NCBI GenBank assembly: GCA_964459325.1 | Contig: CAYWKU010000030.1 | Span: 1 to 42,536 of the forward strand | Direction: 5' to 3' | DNA from: CAYWKU01 sp964459325 | GTDB lineage: Bacteria > RBG-13-61-14 > CAYWKU01 | Length of the DNA stretch: 42,536 bases | In this document: positions 1-9,833 of the stretch, in pieces | Numbering within the stretch: position 1 is the stretch's first letter | How the letters are laid out: each line of letters begins with the position of its first letter | Notes under the pieces: model-generated | The model's input: only the letters and a program-made list of their open reading frames with translations | The model's database searches: none | What the model was told of the DNA's origin: nothing | Made by a program: the position numbers and the translations under genes

Positions 1-1066
1 AAACTTCGCCCGATTTCTTTCTGTAATTGATAGTGTAAACGAAATGCGGCCGGTGTACGTGCTTTCTTATCTCTTTTCCCATCCGTTCATATTCTTCCTC
101 GTTATCATACACATAGACTGTTTTCTTCCCCTTAATCTCATCGAGCCTGTATCCGAACTTCTCGGTAAACGCGCGGTTGCAGTCTATGATGTTCCTGTCG
201 GTATCCGCCACCAGAATGGCGTCCCTGATGCTGTCGAAAAGCTCCCGGTAGCGTTTCTCGTTTTCCCGCAGCGCTTCCTCCGCCCGCTCCCGCTCCTCTT
301 CCGTCTCTATCTTGTGCAGAGCGAAGGCGATGTCCCCGGCGACCTCCCCGATAAGGGACACCTCCTCGGGGTCTCCGGCGAACCGGGCAGGCGTGGACAT
401 GCTCAACAGGCCGTAAACCTTCCCCTCGCACTCCAGCCTCACGGCTATATTGCTCATTCCCGGGTATTTCCCTGAAAGCGGACAATCGGGGCAGGATACG
501 TAGGGGTCATCTATTACCCGAGGGGTTTGTTCCGAAAGGGCCTTCCCGGCGCAATCCGGCAGGTTACCCCCTTCGACCCTTTCTTTCATGGCTCCGGATG
601 CATCGCCGAGACCGGCATGGGCGGCGAAATCCGCTTTTCCATCCTCGTCCGGCAGGGCAATCCAGGCCAAGTTGTAGCGCCAGGTCTCGATGATGCTCTC
701 GCAGGTTCTCTGAAGGAGACTTTCACGGTCCTTTTCCCGGGTAATAAGCTGGTTGACGTTGCGCAAGGCGCGCAGGACGCGGTTGCGGTTGAGGTGGTCG
801 GCCCTGTCCTTCGAGCGCTTCTGACTGATTACAAGGCGAGACGCGATTACGCCGAATACTACGAAGAATCCGAGCAGCAGCAGCCGGAAGTATACCTCGT
901 GGGGAGGAACATCGGATATCAGCAGCCCGGCAAACGTGCCTTCGTAAAAGAAAAGATAATCCAACAGGGCATCGAGTATCCAGGCAAGGAGCCCGAATGC
1001 CACGGAAACGAACAGAACTTTATACCCAATCTTCCCGAATATTTTTTCTTCGGTAATCAAAGCCAT
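1..1066 (-). CDS. GAF/PAS sensor protein, probable histidine kinase N-terminal part (cut by left edge)
   Basis: A continuous minus-strand frame runs from an ATG at 1066, preceded by AGGA, off the left edge (355 codons visible). Two hydrophobic segments (about residues 12-40 and 58-80) are followed by a GAF-like domain (about 95-255) that contains a CPDC pair, then a Glu/Arg-rich coiled coil (about 255-275) and the start of a PAS domain (ELFDSIRDAILVADTD..NR.FTEKFGY, from about 275). This is the arrangement of membrane-bound sensor kinases or diguanylate cyclases, with GAF and PAS as signal-input modules. The output domain lies outside the window, so kinase is an inference. The gene is transcribed in the same direction as the 844-aa regulator upstream of it, separated by a hairpin-rich spacer. 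Confidence 0.85.
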   Translation of the reverse strand, partial: MALITEEKIFGKIGYKVLFVSVAFGLLAWILDALLDYLFFYEGTFAGLLISDVPPHEVYFRLLLLGFFVVFGVIASRLVISQKRSKDRADHLNRNRVLRALRNVNQLITREKDRESLLQRTCESIIETWRYNLAWIALPDEDGKADFAAHAGLGDASGAMKERVEGGNLPDCAGKALSEQTPRVIDDPYVSCPDCPLSGKYPGMSNIAVRLECEGKVYGLLSMSTPARFAGDPEEVSLIGEVAGDIAFALHKIETEEERERAEEALRENEKRYRELFDSIRDAILVADTDRNIIDCNRAFTEKFGYRLDEIKGKKTVYVYDNEEEYERMGKEIRKHVHRPHFVYTINYRKKSGEV

Positions 1067-1144
1067 TTTTCCTGAGACTGTAAGTATTTAATAAATTGTA
1101 TTATATCAAATCCTGTTATATTATTCAAGGCTTTTTTTACGGAG

Positions 1145-1263
1145 GACGGACATTCCTGTCCGTCATTGCCGGGTGCCCGGCCACTTAGCACTGATAGCAA
1201 AGCTATCAGTGCCACCCTCTGGAGGTTGTGCGCTGGGTGGCGCCGATAGCTGTGCTATCGGCG
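1145..1263. repeat. Array of five consecutive inverted repeats
   Basis: Five dyads lie nearly end to end: 1145-1164 (GACGGACA, loop TTCC, perfect 8-bp stem), 1168-1181 (GCCGGG/CCCGGC, 2-nt loop), 1188-1212 (11-bp stem, loop AAA), 1211-1217 with 1235-1241 (GCCACCC/GGGTGGC), and 1241-1263 (10-bp stem, loop TGT). The third and fifth share the core GATAGC-N3-GCTATC. The array sits between the stop of the 844-aa gene and the start of the GAF/PAS gene, both on the minus strand. No T-tract follows in a terminator position, so it looks like a repetitive extragenic element rather than a simple terminator. Confidence 0.8.
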
Positions 1264-1276
1264 TTTGGTGGAGGGA

Positions 1277-3811
1277 TTAGAAAAAGTCGGAGCCGTCGAC
1301 GGAGATGTCGTCGGGCGAAGCTTCCTTGCCGCCTTCGTCCAGCCTTCGGAAGCCCTCGAGCATGAGGCTGTCGTTGCTCTTGTTGATAAGCCGCTCGGAT
1401 ATTTCCACTTCGGGGTTGATGGTGAATGTGCCCTCGGTCCAGCCGATGATGGCGTAGAAGGCCTCTTCGCCCTTCATGTCTTCGTATTCGGCGTTTACAA
1501 TGCGGCCGTCTTCGAGGTAAATATCCGCCTTGTCGGAGTTGCTCTGTATGTTGAGCACGCAAGTGCGCCTTCCGGCGCCGAGTATCTGGACGATGTCCGG
1601 GAGGCTCATCTCGGACAGGCTGCCTGAAACTCCCCCGACCTGCCCGGCGGGAGCGGCGGCCTTTTTGGAGCGCTTGATGCGCTCCATAATCCTCTGCACC
1701 TTTGCGAACAGCACTTCCATCCGCACCGGCTTGTTTATAACGTCCTCGGCCCCCAGGTCGAAGGCTTTGGTTATCAGGCGCGAGTCGTCCTTCCGGGACA
1801 GGTACAGGAACGGGATTTCCCCCAGCTCGGAGCCTTGTATTTCCTCCATCAGTTTGAACCCGTCCTTTCTGGGAAGGTCTATCTCCGCCAGCATGAAATC
1901 GGGCGGGTTTTCTTTCGCTTTCTGCAAAGCTTCATCGCCGGTGCGGGCCACGGTGACCATGTAACCGGCGTTGGCGAACTTGAGCTCCAACAGGGTGGTG
2001 ACGTCCGATTCGTCGTCGGCGACCAGGATGTGCTCCTTGGCCACGTCCATCCTTCCGACGAACATGTCGTCCCGCACCACCTGGCCGATGGTGTCCACCA
2101 CCTTCGGGTCGAACAGTGTCCCCGAGTGTTCGTTGAGAAATCCAACGGCGTCGGGAGTCGAGTATTTCTTGTCCTCCCAACCTTCCGTTGTCAGGTGAGC
2201 GAAGGCGTCCACCACGGCCAGTATGCGGGCGCTTACCGGAATGTCCTCGCCGGAAAGCTCGCCGGGGAAGCCCTTGCCGTCGTATCTTTCCATGGAGTTG
2301 AGAATGACCCGCTCCAGGTCCATGGGCAGCTTGGCGGGGCCGAGCAGCCGCACCGGTATTTCCAGTGTATCCTTGAGAACTTCCCAATCGAGCTCTTCGG
2401 ACAATGTGTCCAGCAGGGTATAATGCTTCATCCCCTTCTTCCCGACGTCGTGAGCGTAAGCGCCCATGACCGCCTCGTCCATTTCGCGGCGGGAGAGGCT
2501 CATTTTCTGGCCGATAAGCTTGGTGTACTTTGCTATCAGATGGGTGTGCCCCTGGTAAGCTTCCCGGTCCATTTCCATGAGGCCGATTATGACGTCAAGG
2601 CTCTCGAAGAAGCTCTCGATAAGCTTGTGATACAGGCGGGTTTCGCCGACGACGGCTGAGCCGTAGTTCTTTATGGGATGGACTTCGGTGTTCGGCGCGA
2701 TTTCCGCGACTTTCTCCTCGAACTCGGCGCCTTCCCCCATGTTGTCTTCCTTGATGACCACCATGTCGTAATTTTCTCGGCCGACGGCGGTAAGGCAGGC
2801 TTCGCGGTCAGGTACTCCTTCGACTACAAATCCTTCCCGCTTGAAAAGCTTCGTTATGAATTTTCTTATCTGGTCATGAGGCTCGACCACCAGCATTTTT
2901 CGGTGATATTTTTGGGCCTCCTTGGCTTTTTCCATGACGGTGGGCGCGGCTTCGGCCTTTTTGCGAGGCCCCTCGTTCGCCGAAGACACCGCTCCCCCGG
3001 CTTCCTCCTGAGACTCCGGCTCCTCCGGCTTAACTATTTTATCCCGGGCCACGTTGTCGTCGCCCGGGAACTCTTCCATACCTCCGAGATATACATTACT
3101 TTCATCTGCCGGGGGCGGCAGCGCGCCTTCTTCGGCCGAGGCCTCAGGGGTGGCTCCGGTCCCGGCGAACTCCCCCTCGGGCTGAATCTCCACCTGCTCT
3201 CGGCCGCCCTCCCCGGCGGTTTCGGTATCCGGCTCCAGCACAACCTCGTTCTGGCTGCCGGTCATCATTTCCATCATGTCGGTGTATCCCTGGTCGAATC
3301 CCTCCCCCGAGCCGGCGCTTTCATCCATGCTTACCGCCATCTCGAAGGCCCGGTCATTGCCCTTATAGAACTTTTCAACTCCCGCCACCACCGAAGACTG
3401 CAAAGCGACCAGGGCCCGGATGTTGCCGATGCCGCTGACAAACTTTACGTCGTCTATACCGCCGACATTCATCGGGTCGGGGGTGACCACCGAGAGGCTT
3501 TTATCCTTTTTGCTGTACTGGATAGGCAAAATGGTGTGTTTTTCCGCTATATTTTCCGGAACCAGGCGAAGTATTGCGCTGGGTATGTTCAGCGCGGCCA
3601 GTTTTTCGCTGGTGACGTACTGAGTGCTGAACTGGCGGGCGAGTATGCGCAGGAAGTCGTTCTCCTTGACAAGCCCCTGGCCTATTAAAACCTCGCCGAG
3701 GGGTTTGTTGGCGTACGCAGTCTGCTGTTTTTCGAGGGCTTCCGAAAGCTGCTGCTCGCTTATAAGGCCCTCCTGAATCAGCAACTGTCCTATGCGGTCT
3801 CCCTTTTCCAT
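1277..3811 (-). CDS. MshEN-receiver-HD-GYP-receiver-PATAN regulatory protein with degenerate active sites
   Basis: 844 aa. Visible order: an MshEN / GspE N-terminal-like domain (about 1-150; IGQLLIQEGLISEQQL and LGEVLIGQGLV repeats), an acidic Pro/Glu linker (about 160-300), a receiver-like domain (about 305-385), an HD-GYP-like domain (about 415-580), a second receiver (about 594-715) and a PATAN/DUF4388 domain (about 728-825). MshEN domains of other proteins bind c-di-GMP; PATAN domains occur in gliding and signalling regulators. Both receivers lack the phospho-acceptor Asp: the aligned positions are Lys354 and Glu643, although Asp599/Asp600 and Lys694 of the second are kept. The HD-GYP keeps H454-D455 and K458, but HHE reads SME (507-509) and GYP reads GFP. 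It is probably a c-di-GMP-responsive adaptor rather than an enzyme. It is transcribed alone, with a weak ribosome-binding site. Confidence 0.85.
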   Translation of the reverse strand: MEKGDRIGQLLIQEGLISEQQLSEALEKQQTAYANKPLGEVLIGQGLVKENDFLRILARQFSTQYVTSEKLAALNIPSAILRLVPENIAEKHTILPIQYSKKDKSLSVVTPDPMNVGGIDDVKFVSGIGNIRALVALQSSVVAGVEKFYKGNDRAFEMAVSMDESAGSGEGFDQGYTDMMEMMTGSQNEVVLEPDTETAGEGGREQVEIQPEGEFAGTGATPEASAEEGALPPPADESNVYLGGMEEFPGDDNVARDKIVKPEEPESQEEAGGAVSSANEGPRKKAEAAPTVMEKAKEAQKYHRKMLVVEPHDQIRKFITKLFKREGFVVEGVPDREACLTAVGRENYDMVVIKEDNMGEGAEFEEKVAEIAPNTEVHPIKNYGSAVVGETRLYHKLIESFFESLDVIIGLMEMDREAYQGHTHLIAKYTKLIGQKMSLSRREMDEAVMGAYAHDVGKKGMKHYTLLDTLSEELDWEVLKDTLEIPVRLLGPAKLPMDLERVILNSMERYDGKGFPGELSGEDIPVSARILAVVDAFAHLTTEGWEDKKYSTPDAVGFLNEHSGTLFDPKVVDTIGQVVRDDMFVGRMDVAKEHILVADDESDVTTLLELKFANAGYMVTVARTGDEALQKAKENPPDFMLAEIDLPRKDGFKLMEEIQGSELGEIPFLYLSRKDDSRLITKAFDLGAEDVINKPVRMEVLFAKVQRIMERIKRSKKAAAPAGQVGGVSGSLSEMSLPDIVQILGAGRRTCVLNIQSNSDKADIYLEDGRIVNAEYEDMKGEEAFYAIIGWTEGTFTINPEVEISERLINKSNDSLMLEGFRRLDEGGKEASPDDISVDGSDFF

Positions 3812-3952
3812 TTAAGTACCGCTTGTTATACGAATATACCTTTTGCCCTTTCCGGTGTCAATTCAAAAGAGATTCATACAATACCGTCACGAGCGATTCT
3901 CAATCAATTATTTTAGCTGCAAAATCGGCATGTTTGCCACAAGGGTGGTTGC

Positions 3953-3986
3953 AAAAAAGGGGGCGCGGCTCTCTTTCCGCACCCCC
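3953..3986 (-). terminator. Rho-independent terminator after the 605-aa acyl-CoA dehydrogenase
   Basis: Read on the minus strand, a 10-bp GC stem (GGGGGTGCGG/CCGCGCCCCC with one G-U pair, 8-nt loop) is followed at once by six T. It lies 36 bases beyond the stop codon of the gene ending at 4022. Confidence 0.88.
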
Positions 3987-4021
3987 TCGCTGCTATAGTT
4001 TGAGCGGAATTTTCGAAGCTT

Positions 4022-5839
<1,818 letters not shown>

Positions 5840-5881
5840 TTTGCGAACCTCCTTCCTTATAATTTAATTTAAAAATTTTTA

Positions 5882-5899
5882 TGAATGAACACTCATTCA
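5882..5899. promoter_or_regulatory. FadR-type operator, perfect palindrome TGAATGA-N4-TCATTCA
   Basis: Perfect 7-4-7 inverted repeat. It agrees with the published operator of Bacillus FadR (TGAATGA-N4-TCATTCA), a TetR-family repressor of fatty-acid degradation released by long-chain acyl-CoA. It lies 43-60 bases upstream of the acyl-CoA dehydrogenase start and just downstream of a predicted promoter, as expected for repression. The matching regulator is not in the window. Confidence 0.8.
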
Positions 5900-5910
5900 C
5901 AGATAACAAC

Positions 5911-5939
5911 ATAATAACCTATAACCCTTAAAGTCGCAA
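5911..5939 (-). promoter_or_regulatory. Sigma-70-type promoter for the 605-aa acyl-CoA dehydrogenase
   Basis: On the minus strand TTGCGA (5939-5934), a 17-base spacer and TATTAT (5916-5911). The predicted start near 5904 puts the FadR-like palindrome at about +5 to +22, a road-block or occlusion position. Confidence 0.6.
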
Positions 5940-5973
5940 GCATAATTTCGGGAAAGAATATCCTCCCGTGCTG

Positions 5974-8052
5974 TTATTCTTCCCCTTCCTCCTCCTCTTT
6001 TTTGGCGCTTGCGATGATTTTGTCAGCTATTTGCTGGGGCACTTCTTCGTAGTGGTCGAACTCCATTGTGAACGAACCCCGGCCGCTGGTCATGGAATCC
6101 AGCGATGGGGCGTACCGGAGCACTTCGGCCATGGGCACGAGCGCTTTCACCACGGAGCTGCCACCCATCTGGTCGGTACCCAAGACTCTGCCCCGGCGGC
6201 TGTTGAGGTCGCCTATGATGTCTCCCATCGCGTCGTCGGGCACGGTAACTTCCATTTTCATTATAGGCTCCAGCAGCTTTATTCCCGCCTTTTTTGCAGC
6301 CTCCTTGAAACCTTTTGCGCCGGCTATTTTAAAGGCCATTTCGGATGAGTCCACGGGGTGGGTTTTTCCGTCGAAGAGGGTGCAGGAAAAGTCCACCACG
6401 GGGTATCCCGCGATTACGCCCTTCTCCGCGGCCTCCTGGATTCCCTTATCCACGGCGGGCCTGTAATTCTGAGGGATTACCCCGCCGAAGATTTTATCCA
6501 CGAACTCGTAACCCGAGCCCCGCTCCCCGGGCTCGATTTCGATATGCGCAATGCCGAACTGCCCCCGCCCGCCGGATTGTTTCTTGTGCTTTCCTTCTGC
6601 CTGGGCCTTCCTGGAGATGGTCTCCCGGTAAGGAACCTTGGGCTCCTTGAGCAGTACTTCCACGTTGTAGCGGCGCTTGAGCTTATCCACCAGGGTCTCT
6701 ATATGGACTTGTCCCATGCCCGAGAGTAAAAACTCGCCGGTCTGGGGGTCGCGGCCCAGCCCCAGCGTGGGGTCTTCCATGTTCATTTCCTGGAGGGCGC
6801 TCATTATTTTCTCTTCATCGGCCCGGCTTTTCGGCTCGATGGCAAAACTTATAACCGGAGTGGGCTTGGGAATGTCGGGCAGCGTGAGGGGTTTCTTATC
6901 GTCCGAGAAGGTATCCCCCGTCCGGGTTTCCTTGAGCTTTGCCGCCGCGACTATATCGCCCGGAGCGGCATACGGCGCTCCTTCACCTTCCTTGCCTTTC
7001 AGGAAGCGAAGCTGGCCGAGCCTTTCCTTCACATCCCGGCTGGAATTGTACACCGTCGAGTCGGGGGCTATTTTCCCCGAATACACCCTGAATATAGTGC
7101 GCATTCCCTCGAAAGCCTTGACGGTTTTGACCACCCTTGCCAGCACCGTCCCTTCTTCGCTCGGAACCACCTCCACTTCTTCCCCGCTTTTTCCGTCCGT
7201 AGCCTTGAGTGGAGCGCGCTCCAGCGGATTGGGGGTAAGCCCGGTTATCGCGTCGAGGAAGGAATGTATTCCCACGCACCCGGGGCCGCTCATCGAAAAC
7301 AACGGAACCAATTCGCCCGCCACAATTCCCTTGCGGAGGGTTTTTAAAAGCTCCTCCTCGCTTATCTGCTCGCCTTCGAGATACCTCTCCATCACCTCGT
7401 CATCGGCTTCCACCACCCGCTCGACGAAGGTTTCCCGCTGAGCGGCCAGCTCGTCGCTCAAATCGGAGGTTTCGTACTTTCCGGAACCCGGTTCGGAGTA
7501 GGTGAATATTTTATTCTTTATGAAGTCCGCCACCGCGTTGAACCCCTCACCCACGCTGACGGGCGCGGTGATAACCACCGGCTCCACCTCCAGCACTTCC
7601 TTTATGCTGTTGGTGGCCGACTCGAAATCCGAGCGGTCGCGGTCGAGAGTGGTCAGCGCAATTACCCGCGCCAATCCCAGGTCGCCGGCTTTATTCCACA
7701 GATTCACCGCCTGTATTCTCGCACCGTCCACCGCGTCGACTGTAAACACAAGAGTGTCCACGGCATCCAGGGTGACGTAGGACTCGGTCATGAAATTCGG
7801 GTCGCCCGGGCCGTCCACCAGGTGAACCAGGTGTTTGTCCCACTCCAGATTGGCAAAGCCGGTGGAAATGGAATGCTGCCGCTTGACTTCTTCCTCTTCG
7901 TAATCCAGGACGGTGTTACCCTTTTCTATGCTTCCCAGTCGGGTGGCGGCCCCGGAGATGAAAAGCAAAGCCTCGGCAAGGGCCGTCTTACCCGTTCCGC
8001 CCGTGCCGAACAGTCCTATACAACGTACTTTTTCCCTGTCGTATTCCTTCAT
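5974..8052 (-). CDS. EF-G-like translational GTPase paralogue with altered G motifs
   Basis: 692 aa, the normal EF-G length. The P-loop is GTGGTGKT (16-23), with domain II in the middle, then domains III-V (LSGMGQVHIETLVDKLKRRY; GGRGQFG; C-terminal SGRGSFTMEFDHYEEVP). It belongs with the FusA2-like EF-G paralogues rather than the main EF-G. The G3 motif is DGPGD (80-84), replacing the catalytic His of DTPGH by Asp84. The guanine-specificity motif NKxD is TTLD (134-137), so Asn and Lys are lost. The effector-loop RGITI reads RQHSI. No str-operon ribosomal genes are nearby. Its ribosomal role, if any, is probably not normal translocation; altered nucleotide specificity or slow hydrolysis is an inference. 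The ATG at 8052 has GAGG five bases upstream. Confidence 0.92.
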   Translation of the reverse strand: MKEYDREKVRCIGLFGTGGTGKTALAEALLFISGAATRLGSIEKGNTVLDYEEEEVKRQHSISTGFANLEWDKHLVHLVDGPGDPNFMTESYVTLDAVDTLVFTVDAVDGARIQAVNLWNKAGDLGLARVIALTTLDRDRSDFESATNSIKEVLEVEPVVITAPVSVGEGFNAVADFIKNKIFTYSEPGSGKYETSDLSDELAAQRETFVERVVEADDEVMERYLEGEQISEEELLKTLRKGIVAGELVPLFSMSGPGCVGIHSFLDAITGLTPNPLERAPLKATDGKSGEEVEVVPSEEGTVLARVVKTVKAFEGMRTIFRVYSGKIAPDSTVYNSSRDVKERLGQLRFLKGKEGEGAPYAAPGDIVAAAKLKETRTGDTFSDDKKPLTLPDIPKPTPVISFAIEPKSRADEEKIMSALQEMNMEDPTLGLGRDPQTGEFLLSGMGQVHIETLVDKLKRRYNVEVLLKEPKVPYRETISRKAQAEGKHKKQSGGRGQFGIAHIEIEPGERGSGYEFVDKIFGGVIPQNYRPAVDKGIQEAAEKGVIAGYPVVDFSCTLFDGKTHPVDSSEMAFKIAGAKGFKEAAKKAGIKLLEPIMKMEVTVPDDAMGDIIGDLNSRRGRVLGTDQMGGSSVVKALVPMAEVLRYAPSLDSMTSGRGSFTMEFDHYEEVPQQIADKIIASAKKEEEEGEE

Positions 8053-8202
8053 CGTCGCCTCTTCGCTCCTTTCCGGCAGTAGAGAGATTTAAGACCGGCA
8101 ATTGACCGCCGAAGGCGCCGGCGACCGCCGGCCGGAATTTCAGCAAAATCAACGTTATCGGGTATTTTTTACAAATAGGTCGTGCAATTTCCAACGTGGA
8201 AT

Positions 8203-9147
8203 TTAAAGATTATAACGAGACTTAAGCCCGGAGTCAAAAGGGCGGTCCCTGAGCCCGTCCAGCCACCCCATCACGTTGGCTTTGTGAGCGCCAAACCGGC
8301 CCTTTATCAGGGCCGCCGGCGCTTTCAAAACCGATGCCGCAACCACAAAGCTCCAGAACTTGAGCTTTTGCCCGAAACTTCCGTATTTGTTAATAAATCT
8401 CACACTGTTGCGGGCGAGAAGATATTCGCGCGCAAGCTCGGCCCCCGCCGCCCGAAGGCTCTTCCTCACCCCGTGATACACCCCGACCGGTTCGTATATC
8501 ACCTTGTACCCGGCCAGCTTCAACCTGTGACAAAGCTCCATCTCCTCGTGATAGGCGTAGTAACTCTCATCCAGCATCCCAACCGCCTTCAGAGCCTCCA
8601 CCCTGAAAAGGAGGAACGTTCCGAGCGGGTAATCGACAATTCTGCGGGAGGAGTACTCCGGCCCGTCGGCCACACCTTCACCCTCCACGCGGGAGATGAA
8701 GTTGCGCCAGTTGATAACTCCCCACGCTCCGTCCAGGACTCGGGGATTGTCCTCCCTCAGGATTTTCGCCCCCACCGCCCCGGCGGCCTCTTCGTGGGCC
8801 GCGCCTGCCAGGCGGGCCACTGCACCTTCCGGGGCCGTTACGTCACTGTTGACCAGGAGGACGAAATCGGCTCCCGCTTCCATCGCCCTACTTACACCCA
8901 TGTTGGCGGCGGCGGCGAAGCCGATGTTTTCGGAGTTTTTCATCAGCTCCGCTTGCGGGTGATTCTTCCCCACCGCCTCGGGGGCGCCGTCGGAGCTTGC
9001 GTTGTCCACCACGATTATGCCGTCCAATCCCTTCTGCATTTCAAGCGATTGCAGACAGCGCAGCACCTCGTCGCGAAGGTTCCACGAAACCACAACGGCC
9101 ATAGTCTTATAGCGGGGAATTTCACCCGGAGCTTTTTCCGGCGGCAC
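8203..9147 (-). CDS. Glycosyltransferase family 2
   Basis: 314 aa, chosen from GTG 9147 because AAGGTGAT stands just upstream; the next Met (residue 16) has no ribosome-binding site. The first 25 codons overlap the end of sdhB. GT-A fold signatures are VVVSWN (18-23), VVDNASSDG (46-54) and the DxD-equivalent NSD (100-102). YAYHEEMELCHRLKLAGYK near residue 210 is typical of rhamnosyl-/WbbL-like GT2 enzymes that build polysaccharide or O-antigen. No transmembrane segment is evident. The donor and acceptor sugars cannot be told. Placement at the end of an sdhAB operon is unusual, as no other surface-polysaccharide genes are near. Confidence 0.93.
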   Translation of the reverse strand: MPPEKAPGEIPRYKTMAVVVSWNLRDEVLRCLQSLEMQKGLDGIIVVDNASSDGAPEAVGKNHPQAELMKNSENIGFAAAANMGVSRAMEAGADFVLLVNSDVTAPEGAVARLAGAAHEEAAGAVGAKILREDNPRVLDGAWGVINWRNFISRVEGEGVADGPEYSSRRIVDYPLGTFLLFRVEALKAVGMLDESYYAYHEEMELCHRLKLAGYKVIYEPVGVYHGVRKSLRAAGAELAREYLLARNSVRFINKYGSFGQKLKFWSFVVAASVLKAPAALIKGRFGAHKANVMGWLDGLRDRPFDSGLKSRYNL

Positions 9148-9832
9148 TTTTTATCACCTTCAACACCCGCCGGTGGAGGTCTATCTCCTTGGGACACTCC
9201 ACCGGGCAAATTTCCGGCTCACGGCACAATCCGGCCCCCACCTCCATGGCGCGGGCGGCCCTGTCGGGGTCACGGTCACGCGGGTCGAGAAGGAACCTTG
9301 CCGTCTTGATATTGTAAGCCGGCCCCGGGAAATCCCGGCTTTCCTCAAAAACCCGGCAATCCGAATGGCAGGCGGCGCAAAGCACGCACACGTCCACGTG
9401 GTTGAGGCCCATAAATTCATCCGGCACAATGGGGGGAATTTCATCCGGCACAACCTCTCCGGCTTCGTGCGCCAGCCACGGCAGGGCCTTTTCCATCGCC
9501 GACCAGAAAGGCTCGAGGTCCACCACCAGGTCTCGTATCACCCGGAAGTGAGCCAGCGGCTCCAGGGTTATCACCCCATCGGTCGCCGCCTCGGATGTCT
9601 GGTAATCGCAAATCAGGCACGCTTTGCCGTTGAGGCGAACGGCGCAACTGCCGCAAATGGCGCTCCGGCAACTGCGCCTGAAGGCAAGGTCCGGGGCTTT
9701 ACGGTCTTTCACTTTAATCAACCCGTCCAGCACTGTGGCCCCCTCAGGCAAGTCCACCTTGTAGCTCCTGAACCCGGGGCGGCGTGACTTATCCGGGTGA
9801 AAGCGTGAAATTTTGAACGTGTAGGCGGGCAT
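9122..9832 (-). CDS. sdhB: Succinate dehydrogenase/fumarate reductase iron-sulfur subunit
   Basis: 236 aa. The start is ATG 9832 with GGAGG upstream; longer in-frame extensions would run into sdhA. All cluster ligands are present with the standard spacing: [2Fe-2S] Cys55, 60, 63, 75; further clusters Cys149, 152, 155, 159 and Cys203, 209, 213. It carries electrons from the flavoprotein to a quinone or other acceptor. The stop of sdhA is one base upstream, so the two are translationally coupled. No membrane-anchor subunit (SdhC/D or FrdC/D) follows; the next gene is a glycosyltransferase. Direction (succinate oxidation or fumarate reduction) cannot be read from sequence. Confidence 0.94.
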   Translation of the reverse strand: MPAYTFKISRFHPDKSRRPGFRSYKVDLPEGATVLDGLIKVKDRKAPDLAFRRSCRSAICGSCAVRLNGKACLICDYQTSEAATDGVITLEPLAHFRVIRDLVVDLEPFWSAMEKALPWLAHEAGEVVPDEIPPIVPDEFMGLNHVDVCVLCAACHSDCRVFEESRDFPGPAYNIKTARFLLDPRDRDPDRAARAMEVGAGLCREPEICPVECPKEIDLHRRVLKVIKSAAGKSSG

Positions 9833-9833
9833 T

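Noticed and set aside
8117..8132. GCCGGC-GACC-GCCGGC hairpin in the 8053-8202 gap
   Set aside because: GC-rich dyads of this size are expected by chance here, and there is no T-run after it on the minus strand, so it was not called a terminator.
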